This document shows, piece by piece, positions 1 through 8,723 of a stretch of 64,000 bases of DNA. The position numbers and the translations under genes were made by a program. The stretch lies in NCBI RefSeq assembly GCF_009690625.1, contig NZ_CP033878.1:2232001-2296000 (forward strand). Direction: 5' to 3'. The stretch's first letter is position 1, and every line of letters starts with the position of its first letter. The notes under the pieces were generated by a model. The model was not told where the DNA came from. It worked only from the letters and a program-made list of their open reading frames with translations, and ran no database searches. This DNA comes from Halorhabdus sp. CBA1104. GTDB lineage: Archaea; Halobacteriota; Halobacteria; Halobacteriales; Haloarculaceae.

Positions 1-1259
1 TTGTACTCGGTTCGGTGCTCGCCGTCGAACTCGGCGACGAACCGGTCGCGGGCCTCCTCACTTTCCAGTCCATCGAACTCGCCGCTGTTTATCAGCACGC
101 CGTCCTCGGTGTAGGCCGCTTCCTGAACGTCGATAGCCTCGGGATCAGCCTCGGCAGCCTCGACTGGTTCGACGACCTGCTGGATCGGGATGTCGTGGGC
201 CGTCGCGAACTCGTGGTCGCGGTCGTCGTGGCCGGGGACGGCATAGAGCGCACCCGTCCCGACGTCCGTCAGCACGTAGTCGGCGACGTAGACCGGAATC
301 TCCGCGCCCGTGGCGGGGTTGATCGCGTATTCGCCCGTGAACACGCCCGAGGTGACGTCGAGGTCGTCCTCGTCGGCCTGCTCGGCCATCTCGATGTACT
401 CGGCAACCTCGTCGTTGGATTCGGCGATTTCCTGGGCGACGGGGTGACCAGGCGCCAACGAGAAGTAAGTTGCGCCGTAGATCGTGTCGAGTCGCGTCGT
501 GAAGATATCCACCGCGCCGTAGCCGTCGATTTCGAAGGCGACGCTTGCGCCCTCCTGCTTGCCGATCCAGTTGCGCTGCATCTCCCGGACGTTGTTCGGC
601 CAGCCCTCAAGGTCGTCCAGGCCAGAGAGTAGTTCCTCGGCGTAGTCAGTGATCGTCAGGAACCACTGGTCCATCTCGCGGTGGTCGATCGGCGTGTCAC
701 ACCGCCAGCACAGCTCTGCCTCGCCTTCGACTTGCTCGTCGGCGAGGACAGTCTCACAGGAGGGACACCAGTTCAGTTCGGCGGCCTGGCGTTCGACCAG
801 CCCTGCCTCCTGGAAGCGCTGGAAGAGCCACTGGTTCCAGCGGTAGTAGTCAGGGTCGCAGGTGGCGACTTCTCGCTCCCAATCGTAGCCAAAGCCCATG
901 CGTGTGAGTTGTTCACGCATCGAGTCCATGCAATCGAGGGTCCAATCTCGCGGATTGGTGTCTCGTTGCTCGGCGGCGTTCTCTGCGGGCAGGCCAAACG
1001 AGTCCCACCCCATCGGATGGAGGACGTCTTCGCCGCGCATCCGCTCGAAGCGGGCGAAGGCGTCGGTAATCGTGTAATTCCGGACGTGGCCCATGTGGAG
1101 ATTCCCCGACGTGTAGGGGAACATCGCCAGGACGTACGCCGGGTCCTCGGCGTCGTCGGGGATGCGGAACACGTCCGCCTCGTCCCACGCTTCCTGCCAG
1201 GCGGGTTCGATCTGAGTGTGGTCGAACCCACGTTCTCGCTGGTCGTGCTCTGCTGGCAT
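1..1259 (-). CDS. leuS: Leucyl-tRNA synthetase, N-terminal part (runs off the window)
   Basis: Cytoplasmic class I aminoacyl-tRNA synthetase that charges tRNA-Leu. Reading leftwards from the ATG at 1259, the frame stays open for about 419 codons to the window edge. The class I HIGH signature appears as HMGH at residues 55-58 in a typical Rossmann start ([14 protein letters not shown]). Paired cysteines (CPSC and CWRC) around residues 165-190 form the zinc-binding insertion, and the start of the CP1 editing domain follows ([13 protein letters not shown]). The KMSKS motif must lie outside the window. The gene is divergent from the GerW-like gene. Identification is firm; only the C-terminal part is missing. 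Confidence 0.93.
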   Translation of the reverse strand, partial: MPAEHDQRERGFDHTQIEPAWQEAWDEADVFRIPDDAEDPAYVLAMFPYTSGNLHMGHVRNYTITDAFARFERMRGEDVLHPMGWDSFGLPAENAAEQRDTNPRDWTLDCMDSMREQLTRMGFGYDWEREVATCDPDYYRWNQWLFQRFQEAGLVERQAAELNWCPSCETVLADEQVEGEAELCWRCDTPIDHREMDQWFLTITDYAEELLSGLDDLEGWPNNVREMQRNWIGKQEGASVAFEIDGYGAVDIFTTRLDTIYGATYFSLAPGHPVAQEIAESNDEVAEYIEMAEQADEDDLDVTSGVFTGEYAINPATGAEIPVYVADYVLTDVGTGALYAVPGHDDRDHEFATAHDIPIQQVVEPVEAAEADPEAIDVQEAAYTEDGVLINSGEFDGLESEEARDRFVAEFDGEHRTEY

Positions 1260-1403
1260 CGTTGGCCCACTCTGGGGGGGCGACACTGCTATACCTTACT
1301 CTTCGAGAGCCAACACGGCAAAATCGAATCGCCGAAAGGAAGCGAACGCAACCCCGCCCCACACGAACGGGTATCTTACCGGCGGGTGACAGTACGCGTA
1401 GCC

Positions 1404-1750
1404 ATGGAGGTCCCAGATGCGATGACCACGGCCGTCGAGAAGATCACCGAAAGGGCGGGCGTCGAGCGCGTCTACAGCGACCCGATTGACCGCGACGGCC
1501 GGACTTTTGTCCCCGTCGCCAGAGTCGCCGACGGGTTTGGCGGTGACGTCGGCGAGGGATCAGCCACGAGCACCGAAACAGAGGGCGAAAGCGAGCCTGC
1601 CGGAAGCAGGTCTGGGACTGGCGGTGGCGGCGGCGGGATGGCGAAACCGGTCGGTGCGATCGAAAGCACGAGGATGGCACACGGTTCATCCGGGTCAGTG
1701 ATCGCCGACAGCTGGCCGGCGCTCTCACAGTAGGTCTCCTGGTCGGCTAG
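1404..1750 (+). pseudogene. GerW/YtfJ-family protein, frameshifted
   Basis: Starts at ATG 1404 and reads MEVPDAMTTAVEKITERAG..., then VPVARVADGFGGD and a GGGGGGMAKPVGAIE segment, which is the pattern of haloarchaeal GerW/YtfJ (spore_YtfJ) family proteins of unknown role. After codon 89 (about 1671) the frame ends in an unrelated 20-residue tail with a stop at 1733. Shifting frame at 1671-1673 restores a plausible family C-terminus (DGTRFIRVSDRRQLAGALTV then GLLVG), stopping at 1748-1750 where a TGG-to-TAG change could also have occurred. I therefore read it as a gene broken by a small indel, or a sequencing error. The truncated 109-aa product may still be made. Confidence 0.6.
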
Positions 1751-1908
1751 CTGGCCCGGCACTTGCAGCAGTGACGAGTGACTACTCCAGTGAGTAATGA
1801 GAGGGGCAGGCCGGACTGAGACAGGGAACGAACCTTCTCGCAATCTAAGTACCGGTGGATCACAAGTCGTAACGTATTTTACTCGAACTCGGCTACGTTC
1901 ACGTGCGT

Positions 1909-1980
1909 GTCCGGGCTAGGGTAGTGGTATCCTTTGGCCCTGTGGCGGCCAAGACGTGGGTTCAATTCCCGCGCCCGGAC
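1909..1980 (+). tRNA. tRNA-His (GTG)
   Basis: Cloverleaf read by eye: acceptor TCCGGGC/GCCCGGA, anticodon stem TGGCC/GGCCA with loop CTGTGGC (anticodon GTG), T arm GTGGG-TTCAATT-CCCGC. The histidine identity pair is encoded: an extra G at -1 (1909) opposite discriminator C73 (1980). A T-run (1982-1986) follows as a likely terminator. CCA is not encoded. Its 3' end is imperfectly repeated twice downstream. Confidence 0.93.
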
Positions 1981-2079
1981 CTTTTTGAGACACAGACGTG
2001 ACGAGCCACCGGTCTATGGGCGAAACTGAACCCTGGAAGGAACGCGCAGTGAGCGGGGCAAACGAGCATTTCTTCCTTC

Positions 2080-2102
2080 GGTTCAGATTCCCGCGTCCGG
2101 AC
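2080..2102 (+). repeat. Degenerate copy of tRNA-His 3' end (copy 1)
   Basis: Matches the last 22 nt of tRNA-His except for one inserted G in the T loop (TTCAGATT instead of TTCAATT) and a C-to-T in the acceptor strand. It has no upstream cloverleaf. It looks like an att-type scar left by integration at the tRNA 3' end. Confidence 0.7.
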
Positions 2103-2192
2103 TTTCTGTCTGGGGACGAACCTGAGCAACCGAACATCCCAAAAGGGAATTGAATCAGGGAGTAGAGCGAACAGAGTGAGCGAAACGACCGT

Positions 2193-2215
2193 GGTTCAGA
2201 TTCCCGCGCCCGGAC
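2193..2215 (+). repeat. Degenerate copy of tRNA-His 3' end (copy 2)
   Basis: Carries the same inserted G as the copy at 2080 but keeps the tRNA acceptor sequence (CGCCCGGAC). The shared insertion shows that the two scars derive from each other. Spacing is about 113 bp, and the spacers are loosely alike, as in a decayed tandem repeat. Confidence 0.7.
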
Positions 2216-2513
2216 GACGCTCCCCCATGGGAGTCCCAGAGCCGTCGTGCTATCAGCGGTGGCGGGGCGGCCGAGTCCAGCAGCACCCGGAAACACACGG
2301 GGTCACGGCGACTTCGACGAGACACTGATCGAGCCCAGAGCACACGCCGAACAGGCCGCCGGACAAACGACCACGACCGGTACCCGATCGAGTCGGGTGC
2401 AGCGGTACTGACAGTGCTGTACAGGCCCACATACCGAGACAAACTGACAACAGTCCCAACCACGATTCCGGCCACTGGAAGCCTTATCCAGTTGGCGGGC
2501 GTGTTGAGACACG

Positions 2514-3149
2514 ATGGAAGGACGCGACGATCAAATCACGGTGTATTCGGATTACGTGTGTCCGTTTTGCTACTTGGGTCGACAGTCATTAGAGGCGTAT
2601 CAGGAGACACGCGATACGGCCCTCGAAATCGACTGGCAGCCGTTCGATCTCCGGCGTCACAAGCGCGGTCCCGACGGTGAGATCGATCACTCGATCGACG
2701 ATGGCAAAGACGAGGACTATTTCGAGCAGGCCCGACAGAACGTCGCCCGATTGAAAGCGGAGTACGGCGCAGACGAGATGCTCGAGTTCGAGGAGCTCCC
2801 CGAAGATTTGGATTCACTCGACGCCCAGGTTGCCTCGTTCTACGTGAAGACAGAATATCCCGAGCAGTGGCTCGCTTTCGACGAAGCGATCTTCGAAGCG
2901 CTCTGGATCGATGGGAAAGATATCGGTGACGGTGACGTACTGGCTGACATTGCAGCGGAGACGGGAATCGACGGAGACGAGATTCGAACAGCAGTCGCCG
3001 ACGAACACCTTCGCGACCGGCTGCGGAAACGATTCACCGAAGCCCAGCAAGCCGGTGTGAGAGGAGTCCCGACGTTCGTCTACGACGAGCAGGGGGCTCG
3101 GGGTGCAGTCCCGCCCGAACAACTCGAACGACTCGTCGAAGGAACGTAA
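2514..3149 (+). CDS. DsbA-family thiol oxidoreductase (FrnE/2-hydroxychromene-2-carboxylate isomerase-like)
   Basis: 211 aa, start ATG 2514. The N-terminus has a thioredoxin strand followed by VCPFCYLG (residues 16-23), so the active site is CPFC. The long helical insertion and the cis-proline region GVRGVPTFV (about residue 182) match the DsbA/FrnE branch. No signal peptide or membrane segment is seen, so it is probably a cytoplasmic thiol-disulfide or glutathione-like isomerase. It stands alone, with no operon partner. The fold assignment is solid, but the substrate is unknown. Confidence 0.82.
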   Translation: MEGRDDQITVYSDYVCPFCYLGRQSLEAYQETRDTALEIDWQPFDLRRHKRGPDGEIDHSIDDGKDEDYFEQARQNVARLKAEYGADEMLEFEELPEDLDSLDAQVASFYVKTEYPEQWLAFDEAIFEALWIDGKDIGDGDVLADIAAETGIDGDEIRTAVADEHLRDRLRKRFTEAQQAGVRGVPTFVYDEQGARGAVPPEQLERLVEGT

Positions 3150-3616
3150 CTCACGCTCCCCCCGTTTGAAGCGGCCAGACGTGACCCTACAGGACTGGCC
3201 GTCGAGACATGAGCTTGCTCAGGTGCCGGCGAGAACGTTGGAGCGTGGGTTTCTGGTCGAAAGCATGGACGGATGCGAGTGGCTGGCGCACATCGACTAC
3301 AGCGTGGTCTGAGAGACGACAGCCCGGGGTCCGCCCCAAGACCGTCGAACGAAGCAGCCGTCGTCACGAACACTGACAGCCAAAAAGCCTGCAAAAGTTG
3401 CCAGTACCTATAGCTCGCTGTGATCCCGTCTGGTTAAAATAAGGCAAATATGTAGAGTATACACCCATGAGTATCCAGGAAACCTGCGATAAGTTACAAT
3501 ATACATCCGATATATCGAAATAGGGCTAGCTTTGCCCAAACGAAAGTCGATCAGAGATGGCCCCAGATACTGGCGGGGCGGACGGCGCTTTGGGAGTCCA
3601 GCGGGTGCTGTAGAAC
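3150..3616. other. Intergenic region with AT-rich promoter segment
   Basis: No convincing gene. A GTG-started frame at 3181-3312 could encode 43 aa (ending LAHIDYSVV), but I recognise nothing in it. The last 200 bases (about 3410-3530) are much AT-richer than the surroundings and probably hold the promoter and regulatory sites of the symporter at 3617. Confidence 0.4.
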
Positions 3617-4921
3617 ATGGTAACTGTCGGGAGTCGCTTGTGGAGTCAATATCGGTCGGTTCCACTCATCTGGCGTATCTTCGTCGCCTTCGTGGTGGGA
3701 TCGGCCGCTGGCATTGCATTCGGCGAACGGATGGCCGTCGTACAGCCGGTAGGCGAGCTCTTTCTTCGGCTGCTCAATATGTTGGTCATCCCGATTATCG
3801 TCTTCACACTCCTCACCGGGATTCGACAACTCTCGCCGGCGAAACTCGGGAAGATCGGTGGAGCGACAGTCGCCCTCTACGCCGTGACGACAACGTTTGC
3901 GGGAGTCATCGGTCTCGTCGTTGCGAACGTACTCCAACCTGGGAAAGGAGTCGAGTTTGTCAGTGGCGAGGCCCAATCACAGGCACCACCGTCGTTGATG
4001 GAGGTGATTCTCGGTATCGTCCCGAACAATCCCGTCGCGGCACTTGCCGAAGGGAACTTGCTCGCGACGGTGTTTTTCGTCATCGTCTTTGGCATCGCAC
4101 TGACCTACGTCCGCTCACAACAAGCACAGTTCGCAGACGCTGTTGATTCGGTGTTCGAAGCGTTCGAAGTCGGTGCCGAGGCGATGTTCGTGATCGTTCG
4201 AGGCGTCCTCGAATTCGGTGTCCTCGGCATCTTCGCGTTGATGGCGTCCGGCATCGGGACCGAGGGCATCGGCGTGTTCACCTCGCTTGGTGAACTCGTG
4301 TTGGCGATCGCGATCGCGATCGTCGTACACATCGTCTTTACCTACCTGATCGTTCTCATGGGTGTGGTTGTCGACGTGTCCCCGATCGCGTTCCTCAGCG
4401 GGGCAAAAGATGCGATGGTGACGGCGTTCGCGACACGTTCGTCGACCGGAACGCTCCCGGTCACGATGCGCAACGCCGAAGAGGATCTTCGCATCGGCGA
4501 GCGCATCTATTCGTTCACGCTCCCGGTGGGGGCGACGGCGAACATGGACGGCGCTGCGATCCGGCAGGCGATCACGGTCATGTTCGCCGCGAACGCCGTT
4601 GGACAGCCACTCGCGGTGCCCGAGCAAGTGTTCGTGTTGCTCGTTGCTGTCCTCATCAGTATTGGAACCGCAGGCGTCCCAGGGGCTGGGATCGTCATGC
4701 TCACGGTGATTCTCACGCAGGTCGGGCTCCCACTCGAGGTCGTTGGGTTCGTCGCCGGCGTCGATCCCATCCTCGGACGGATTGCGACCATGAACAACGT
4801 CACCGGTGACCTCGCTGTGTCGACGGTCGTCGGAAAGTGGAACGACGCACTCGATCTCGACGAAGGCGTGTGGGCAACGGACCTGAGGGGCGGTACCAGC
4901 GGGCTTGCAGGCGACGATTAG
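3617..4921 (+). CDS. Dicarboxylate/amino acid:cation symporter (DAACS/SLC1 family)
   Basis: 434-aa polytopic membrane protein of the GltP/DctA type. Family signatures are all present: the serine-rich hairpin RSSTGTLPVT (about residue 275), NMDGAAIRQAITVMFAAN in TM7 (about 309-326), the second hairpin GTAGVPGAGIVMLTVI (about 354) and DPILGRIATMNNVTGDL in TM8 with the substrate-binding Asp/Arg/Asn region. It probably imports glutamate, aspartate or C4-dicarboxylates with Na+. The NMDG motif lacks the usual following Thr. Monocistronic. Length is typical. Confidence 0.9.
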   Translation: MVTVGSRLWSQYRSVPLIWRIFVAFVVGSAAGIAFGERMAVVQPVGELFLRLLNMLVIPIIVFTLLTGIRQLSPAKLGKIGGATVALYAVTTTFAGVIGLVVANVLQPGKGVEFVSGEAQSQAPPSLMEVILGIVPNNPVAALAEGNLLATVFFVIVFGIALTYVRSQQAQFADAVDSVFEAFEVGAEAMFVIVRGVLEFGVLGIFALMASGIGTEGIGVFTSLGELVLAIAIAIVVHIVFTYLIVLMGVVVDVSPIAFLSGAKDAMVTAFATRSSTGTLPVTMRNAEEDLRIGERIYSFTLPVGATANMDGAAIRQAITVMFAANAVGQPLAVPEQVFVLLVAVLISIGTAGVPGAGIVMLTVILTQVGLPLEVVGFVAGVDPILGRIATMNNVTGDLAVSTVVGKWNDALDLDEGVWATDLRGGTSGLAGDD

Positions 4922-5111
4922 GGAGGTCGATTGCAGTAGTGACGATTGCCCGAAGACAGCAGCGTCGGGACGGGTACTGGCCCACACCGGGCAGGAGCCT
5001 CTGGAAGCCACTCCCGGTATCGCGCTCTCGATCGGGTCCAAAAGTGCTGCTCGGAAGTGCCCGCCGACCGTGCTCAGGCTGTCTCGATGCTGGCCACCGA
5101 CAAGCGCACGG

Positions 5112-5273
5112 TCACTGGTCTTGGCCGACGAGCATCTCTAAGGCCGTGGTGAGGTGGTACTCGACGTTTTCGTCGTCTGTGGCACCCAGCGCGTGCTGAA
5201 GGTGATCCGTGACGGTGACTGCCGTCTGCTTGCCAGCCGGTGTCTTCTCGTGCTCGTGTTCGGTCTCGCTCAT
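5112..5273 (-). CDS. Small acidic conserved protein (53 aa)
   Basis: Reading leftwards from ATG 5273: MSETEHEHEKTPAGKQTAV... then a predicted helical C-terminal half ending ALEMLVGQDQ. Low pI, strong GC3 and a clean stop at 5112-5114 support a real gene, although it is short. No motif is recognised; it could be a small dimeric helical protein. It is divergent from the gene at 5430. Confidence 0.6.
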   Translation of the reverse strand: MSETEHEHEKTPAGKQTAVTVTDHLQHALGATDDENVEYHLTTALEMLVGQDQ

Positions 5274-5429
5274 ACACATGCTACGCGAACGATACCTAAA
5301 GACGTTTGATCTAGGTGCTTCGAGCTTTATCTACGCCGACCGAACAGTGCCCGCCAAGCGGGATGGAAAAACGGGACGTCACCAGCGTCCGGGACGCTTT
5401 TGCCCGCCCATCACGTCGATTGAGCTACC

Positions 5430-5882
5430 GTGGCGATCACCGACAAAGTGTACGTCAAGAACCACCGCCAGCTGGTCTCCCAGCTGGAACAGTCGTTTCC
5501 CAAGAGTGCCTTCGCCGGTGCGACCCTGGACGTGCTCTTTCGCGGGGAGAATCTGGCGAATCTGGACGACGCAACCCAGGATCGAGTCATGGACTTCGCC
5601 GAGGATTTCATGGACTGTGACTGTGAGTCGGCACCGCACTGTGGCCACCCGCAGGAGAAGTTCGCCCACTATCTGCTCGAACTGCGTGCCAACGGGCTCG
5701 GCCCCGACGCCATCGTCGACGTGATGGGCGACGATTACATGCTGTATGCCTATCCCGGCGATGTGCTCTCCTTTCTCGACAATTCGGTCCGGACGCTAGA
5801 AGCGATCGAATCACTGGCAGACGTCGACGGCGAAGGAGACGTCGCGCGAGAGGCACAGCACAGACGCGAACAGTTGCTGTAG
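5430..5882 (+). CDS. DUF5814-like conserved haloarchaeal protein
   Basis: 150 aa, no membrane segment. A conserved cysteine/histidine cluster CDCESAPHCGHP (about residues 68-79) suggests a metal site, followed by a helical region (FAHYLLELRANGLGPDAIVD). It resembles, from memory, the DUF5814 family, a domain also found at the C-terminus of haloarchaeal Brr2-like helicases. Function is unknown. It is convergent with the CopG-like gene, with only 8 nt between stops. Confidence 0.6.
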   Translation: MAITDKVYVKNHRQLVSQLEQSFPKSAFAGATLDVLFRGENLANLDDATQDRVMDFAEDFMDCDCESAPHCGHPQEKFAHYLLELRANGLGPDAIVDVMGDDYMLYAYPGDVLSFLDNSVRTLEAIESLADVDGEGDVAREAQHRREQLL

Positions 5883-5889
5883 GGACGGT

Positions 5890-6345
5890 CTAGGGCTCTT
5901 CGAACTCGCCGATCCGATAGGCCGACTCGCTGTCTTCCTCCTCGCCAGCATCTAACTCTTCGAGCATGATGACCTCTTCCTCGTCGCCATCGAGTTCGTC
6001 TCGGAGATTCGTCACGTAGCGTTTGTACTCCTCTAACTGTTCCCGGAGGTGGTCGGCTTCGAGTTCGAGGCGCTCGTGTTCGCGAATGAAGGCCTTTGGC
6101 ACCTCGACTTTCGGTGGGAACGAATCGTCGTCGCTCTCCTCGCCGCCGTTGAGTTCGTGCTCGGGGACGACCTCGATTTGCCCGTTGTGGTCGACGAGCT
6201 TGTCGACGTAATCACGGAAGACCGCCGACAACGAGAGATCACGCTCCTCGGCGATCTCCCTGAGGGTCTCGAATTTCTCTTCGCTGACCCGAAAAGAGAT
6301 CGTCTTGTTTTGTTGCCCATTGTTGTTGGACGGTCCCTCGCGCAC
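5890..6345 (-). CDS. Ribbon-helix-helix (CopG-like) protein with coiled coil
   Basis: About 151 aa from GTG 6345; the start is uncertain because no ATG precedes the domain. Residues about 14-50 (KTISFRVSEEKFETLREIAE...) have the beta-strand plus two-helix spacing of a CopG/Arc DNA-binding domain. Residues about 85-125 (HERLELEADHLREQLEEYKR) form a predicted coiled coil, and the C-terminus is very acidic. It is probably a DNA-binding dimer. It sits upstream-adjacent to the RPA operon on the same strand but 80 nt beyond its last stop, so it has its own promoter. Confidence 0.65.
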   Translation of the reverse strand: MREGPSNNNGQQNKTISFRVSEEKFETLREIAEERDLSLSAVFRDYVDKLVDHNGQIEVVPEHELNGGEESDDDSFPPKVEVPKAFIREHERLELEADHLREQLEEYKRYVTNLRDELDGDEEEVIMLEELDAGEEEDSESAYRIGEFEEP

Positions 6346-6427
6346 CTACTTAATGATTTGTCAGACGATTGCCGGCGGCAGTACCTGGCCTCGTGCGTTG
6401 TGAGCCGACGCGACCCAACGACAACTG

Positions 6428-7039
6428 TTAGGTCTCTGTCTCGGTCTCCTCGTCGAGACTTTCGAGGGCATCGACGACGAGTCGGCGATAGTTCTCGATG
6501 GCCGGTTCGTACTCTTCGTGGGCCATGCGAACGTACTCGTCGGGCGCGAACTCTTCTTGGGAAGGGTCGGCCTCGCGATACTGGGTGACGCGTTCGAGGG
6601 TCCGCTCGGCCGTCTCGACGACCCACCGGTCGCGGGTTCCCTCGTCGACCGGCGTGATCGACTCGGGGCGAACGGAGACGTTTACCTCGCCGTCGTCGGT
6701 CTCGTAGGTGCGGGGTTTGCCCACGATGGCGACGTAGGCGGGCGCCTCCAGTTCCCGCAACATCGAGGCCGCGTCGGGCTGGTACTGCCCGGCATAGACG
6801 AAGAACGTGTCGCCGTTGGGATCGACGACCCGCCCCTGCCAGTATTCACTATCCTCGCCGACGTCCTCGGTCTCGGTGAGCGTGCCGACGATGAACACAC
6901 GATTGGCACGCTCGCCGGTCGGGAGGAGGACGTACACCGGCGCGCGGTCGTCGTCACTCTCCTTGAACGTGTAGGTTGCGTCGTTGAACTCGCCGGCAAA
7001 GACACGCTGGGCAACCTCTCGGGTCGGTGTTGCAGCCAT
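6428..7039 (-). CDS. rpap3: RPA-associated protein (COG3390 family)
   Basis: 203 aa. OB-fold-like N-terminal half (TREVAQRVFAGEFNDATYTF, then VFIVGTLTETEDV) followed by an acidic helical C-terminus, matching the RPA-associated proteins that partner RPA3 in haloarchaea. Its start codon overlaps the stop of the RPA gene by one base (TAATG), so the two are translationally coupled. In Haloferax such pairs act together in DNA repair; that role is transferred by homology. The suffix 3 is chosen because the upstream RPA has the size and zinc finger of RPA3. Confidence 0.82.
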   Translation of the reverse strand: MAATPTREVAQRVFAGEFNDATYTFKESDDDRAPVYVLLPTGERANRVFIVGTLTETEDVGEDSEYWQGRVVDPNGDTFFVYAGQYQPDAASMLRELEAPAYVAIVGKPRTYETDDGEVNVSVRPESITPVDEGTRDRWVVETAERTLERVTQYREADPSQEEFAPDEYVRMAHEEYEPAIENYRRLVVDALESLDEETETET

Positions 7040-7974
7040 TATATCGACCTCGCTTTGATGAGGGCCGCTTCAGGATCGACGGCATCGTCGAGTTGCGCTA
7101 CGTCGTCGGCCAGCAAGTACCGACCGAAGGTCGGCCCCTGGACGCGATAGTAGCGCCCGAGAATCTTCTCGCGCATCTCGTCGGCGACGACACTCGTGTC
7201 CAGTGCATCCATCGCCATGTCTTTGGCCTCCGCTAAGGTGATCCCGGTCAGATTCTCGGTGGCTTCCTGATCGAAAATGACCTCGGTAACGTCGTCGCCA
7301 TCGTCCAGGACGCCCTTGATCCGCAGGTCGAACTCGCCTTCGACTTCACCGTGTTCTGAACAGCGGCCGTTCTGGAGGACGCGCGTACAGTCGTCGTCTG
7401 GACAGCGCTTGATCAGCCCACTGCCACTCTGGACGTCGACCAAGGCCCCCTCGACTTCCAGGGAATCGTCGCCGACCTCGATGTCCTCGTCGGCCTCCTC
7501 GATGACGGTCGTCCGGTTGAGCTTCACCGAGAATCGACCCTGGTACTCGTCGGTGACGACGTTCCGGAGGTGGTACGTCTTGCCCTCGTCGAGTTCGGGC
7601 AGATCTGACTTCGACCACTTGGTGAACTTGATCGTCCCCGTCCCGTCACCAAGCAGACCGACCTGGGCGACAGCGTCGCTCCGTGGGTCCCAGAGCTCGA
7701 CGACTTTCGCAGTCATGTCCACCCACTCTTCAGGTGCGTCGACGTCGGCGGCCTGGACAGTTTCGTTGCCCCCATCGCCGCTGCGAATGTCCTCGCGCTC
7801 CAGGTCAGCCTCGTCGAGATAGGAGTTGGTGACACTCCGGCGGGCCTCACTGATCGGAACCTGGTACTCCTCGACCAGCGTCTCGAGGCGTTCCTCGATG
7901 TCGTCGATCGAAACGTCGAGCTGGTCGGCAAACTGCTCGTGTATCTCTTCCGCGTGGGTATGCAAATCCGTCAT
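7039..7974 (-). CDS. rpa3: Replication protein A, single-stranded DNA-binding (RPA3-type)
   Basis: 311 aa, ATG 7974. An N-terminal helical segment is followed by an OB fold (about residues 77-180: VDMTAKVVELWDPRSDAVAQ, then GDGTGTIKFTKWSKS) and a zinc-finger OB region with CPDDDC and CSEH (about residues 195-212). Length and single zinc finger match haloarchaeal RPA3. It binds ssDNA in replication and repair. First gene of a two-gene operon with rpap3. The short divergent region to 8112 carries the promoter. Confidence 0.88.
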   Translation of the reverse strand: MTDLHTHAEEIHEQFADQLDVSIDDIEERLETLVEEYQVPISEARRSVTNSYLDEADLEREDIRSGDGGNETVQAADVDAPEEWVDMTAKVVELWDPRSDAVAQVGLLGDGTGTIKFTKWSKSDLPELDEGKTYHLRNVVTDEYQGRFSVKLNRTTVIEEADEDIEVGDDSLEVEGALVDVQSGSGLIKRCPDDDCTRVLQNGRCSEHGEVEGEFDLRIKGVLDDGDDVTEVIFDQEATENLTGITLAEAKDMAMDALDTSVVADEMREKILGRYYRVQGPTFGRYLLADDVAQLDDAVDPEAALIKARSI

Positions 7975-8111
7975 AGCTGTGCTGTCTCCGCGTGTTTTCG
8001 GTGGGAGACACCCGAAGCTTGGTCGCCCTCCTATTTAAAATCGCGGCGAGCGGACCGAAAGTGAAATCCGGGGCGCGAAGATTGATAGCTGGCCAGTCCA
8101 GATGGAGACGT

Positions 8112-8396
8112 ATGGCCGAGGACGATCACCTCACCAACCTGGTTCGATCGACGCTTCGATCGGCTGGCCGCCAGCTGGCCGAAGCCAGGCAGGCCTACGA
8201 CGATGCCAAGCGGTCGGCCCAGGAGGATCTGCCCGTAGACGAGCAGGGCCAGGCACGGATCGTCTGTCGGCGACACGCCGAGCGACGGGCCGTTCGGCTC
8301 GATGAGGAGGGCCGACCCCACTGTTTGGACGCCGACCATCCCGACTGCCAGGGCTGTATCGAAGACATCGCGGACGGCACCGTCGAAACGTGGTAA
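8112..8396 (+). CDS. Small conserved haloarchaeal protein (DUF7091-like)
   Basis: 94 aa from ATG 8112. Helical N-terminus (LVRSTLRSAGRQLAEARQAY), a central CRRHAERRAV segment and a C-terminal CLDADHPDCQGCIEDI cluster. The four Cys plus His suggest a small zinc site. I recall similar proteins as DUF7091, role unknown. Divergent from rpa3. Confidence 0.62.
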   Translation: MAEDDHLTNLVRSTLRSAGRQLAEARQAYDDAKRSAQEDLPVDEQGQARIVCRRHAERRAVRLDEEGRPHCLDADHPDCQGCIEDIADGTVETW

Positions 8397-8515
8397 GGGA
8401 GCGCCCCAGGTACAGCGCGCAGTATCACGCCAAACGGAAATGGAGTGACGCGGGTAGCTGTAGCGGTGGGCAGGCACCCGGAAGTTCCTTTAGTCATCCC
8501 GGAGAACGCTACCGT

Positions 8516-8722
8516 ATGCGCGGGTACCTCTGGTTTTGGGGCTTTGCCCTGTCAGTGATGGTCTCTCTGGGCGCGATCGTCGTGTTGGTCGTCGATTTCT
8601 TCTATCCGAACCCGCCGTGGGGCGAGATGCCGCCAGTCGGGTACGTCGGTGCGATGGGCGTCTCGGTGATTGCCGTCGGCGTCATGATCGCTCTCTCGAT
8701 GACGCGCCCGGATGGCCGGTAG
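8516..8722 (+). CDS. Small membrane protein, two TM helices
   Basis: 68 aa from ATG 8516. Two hydrophobic helices (about residues 5-27 and 44-62) are separated by a short proline-rich loop (FYPNPPWGEMPPVGY). No family is recognised beyond common haloarchaeal small membrane proteins. It ends 2 nt from the stop of the convergent SDR gene. Confidence 0.6.
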   Translation: MRGYLWFWGFALSVMVSLGAIVVLVVDFFYPNPPWGEMPPVGYVGAMGVSVIAVGVMIALSMTRPDGR

Positions 8723-8723
8723 G

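Noticed and set aside
681-1403. Long plus-strand reading frame upstream of the GerW-like gene
   Set aside because: It is antisense to leuS and continues into the GerW-like frame only by chance; the true start is the ATG at 1404.
3103-3312. Gene overlapping the dsbA-like 3' end
   Set aside because: The first part is the shadow of the dsbA-like frame and the rest has no recognisable domain; mentioned only as a possible 43-aa frame from 3181.
5074-5277. Arg-rich 67-aa frame on the minus strand
   Set aside because: It is the shadow of the acidic 53-aa protein at 5112-5273, which has the halophile composition expected of a real gene.
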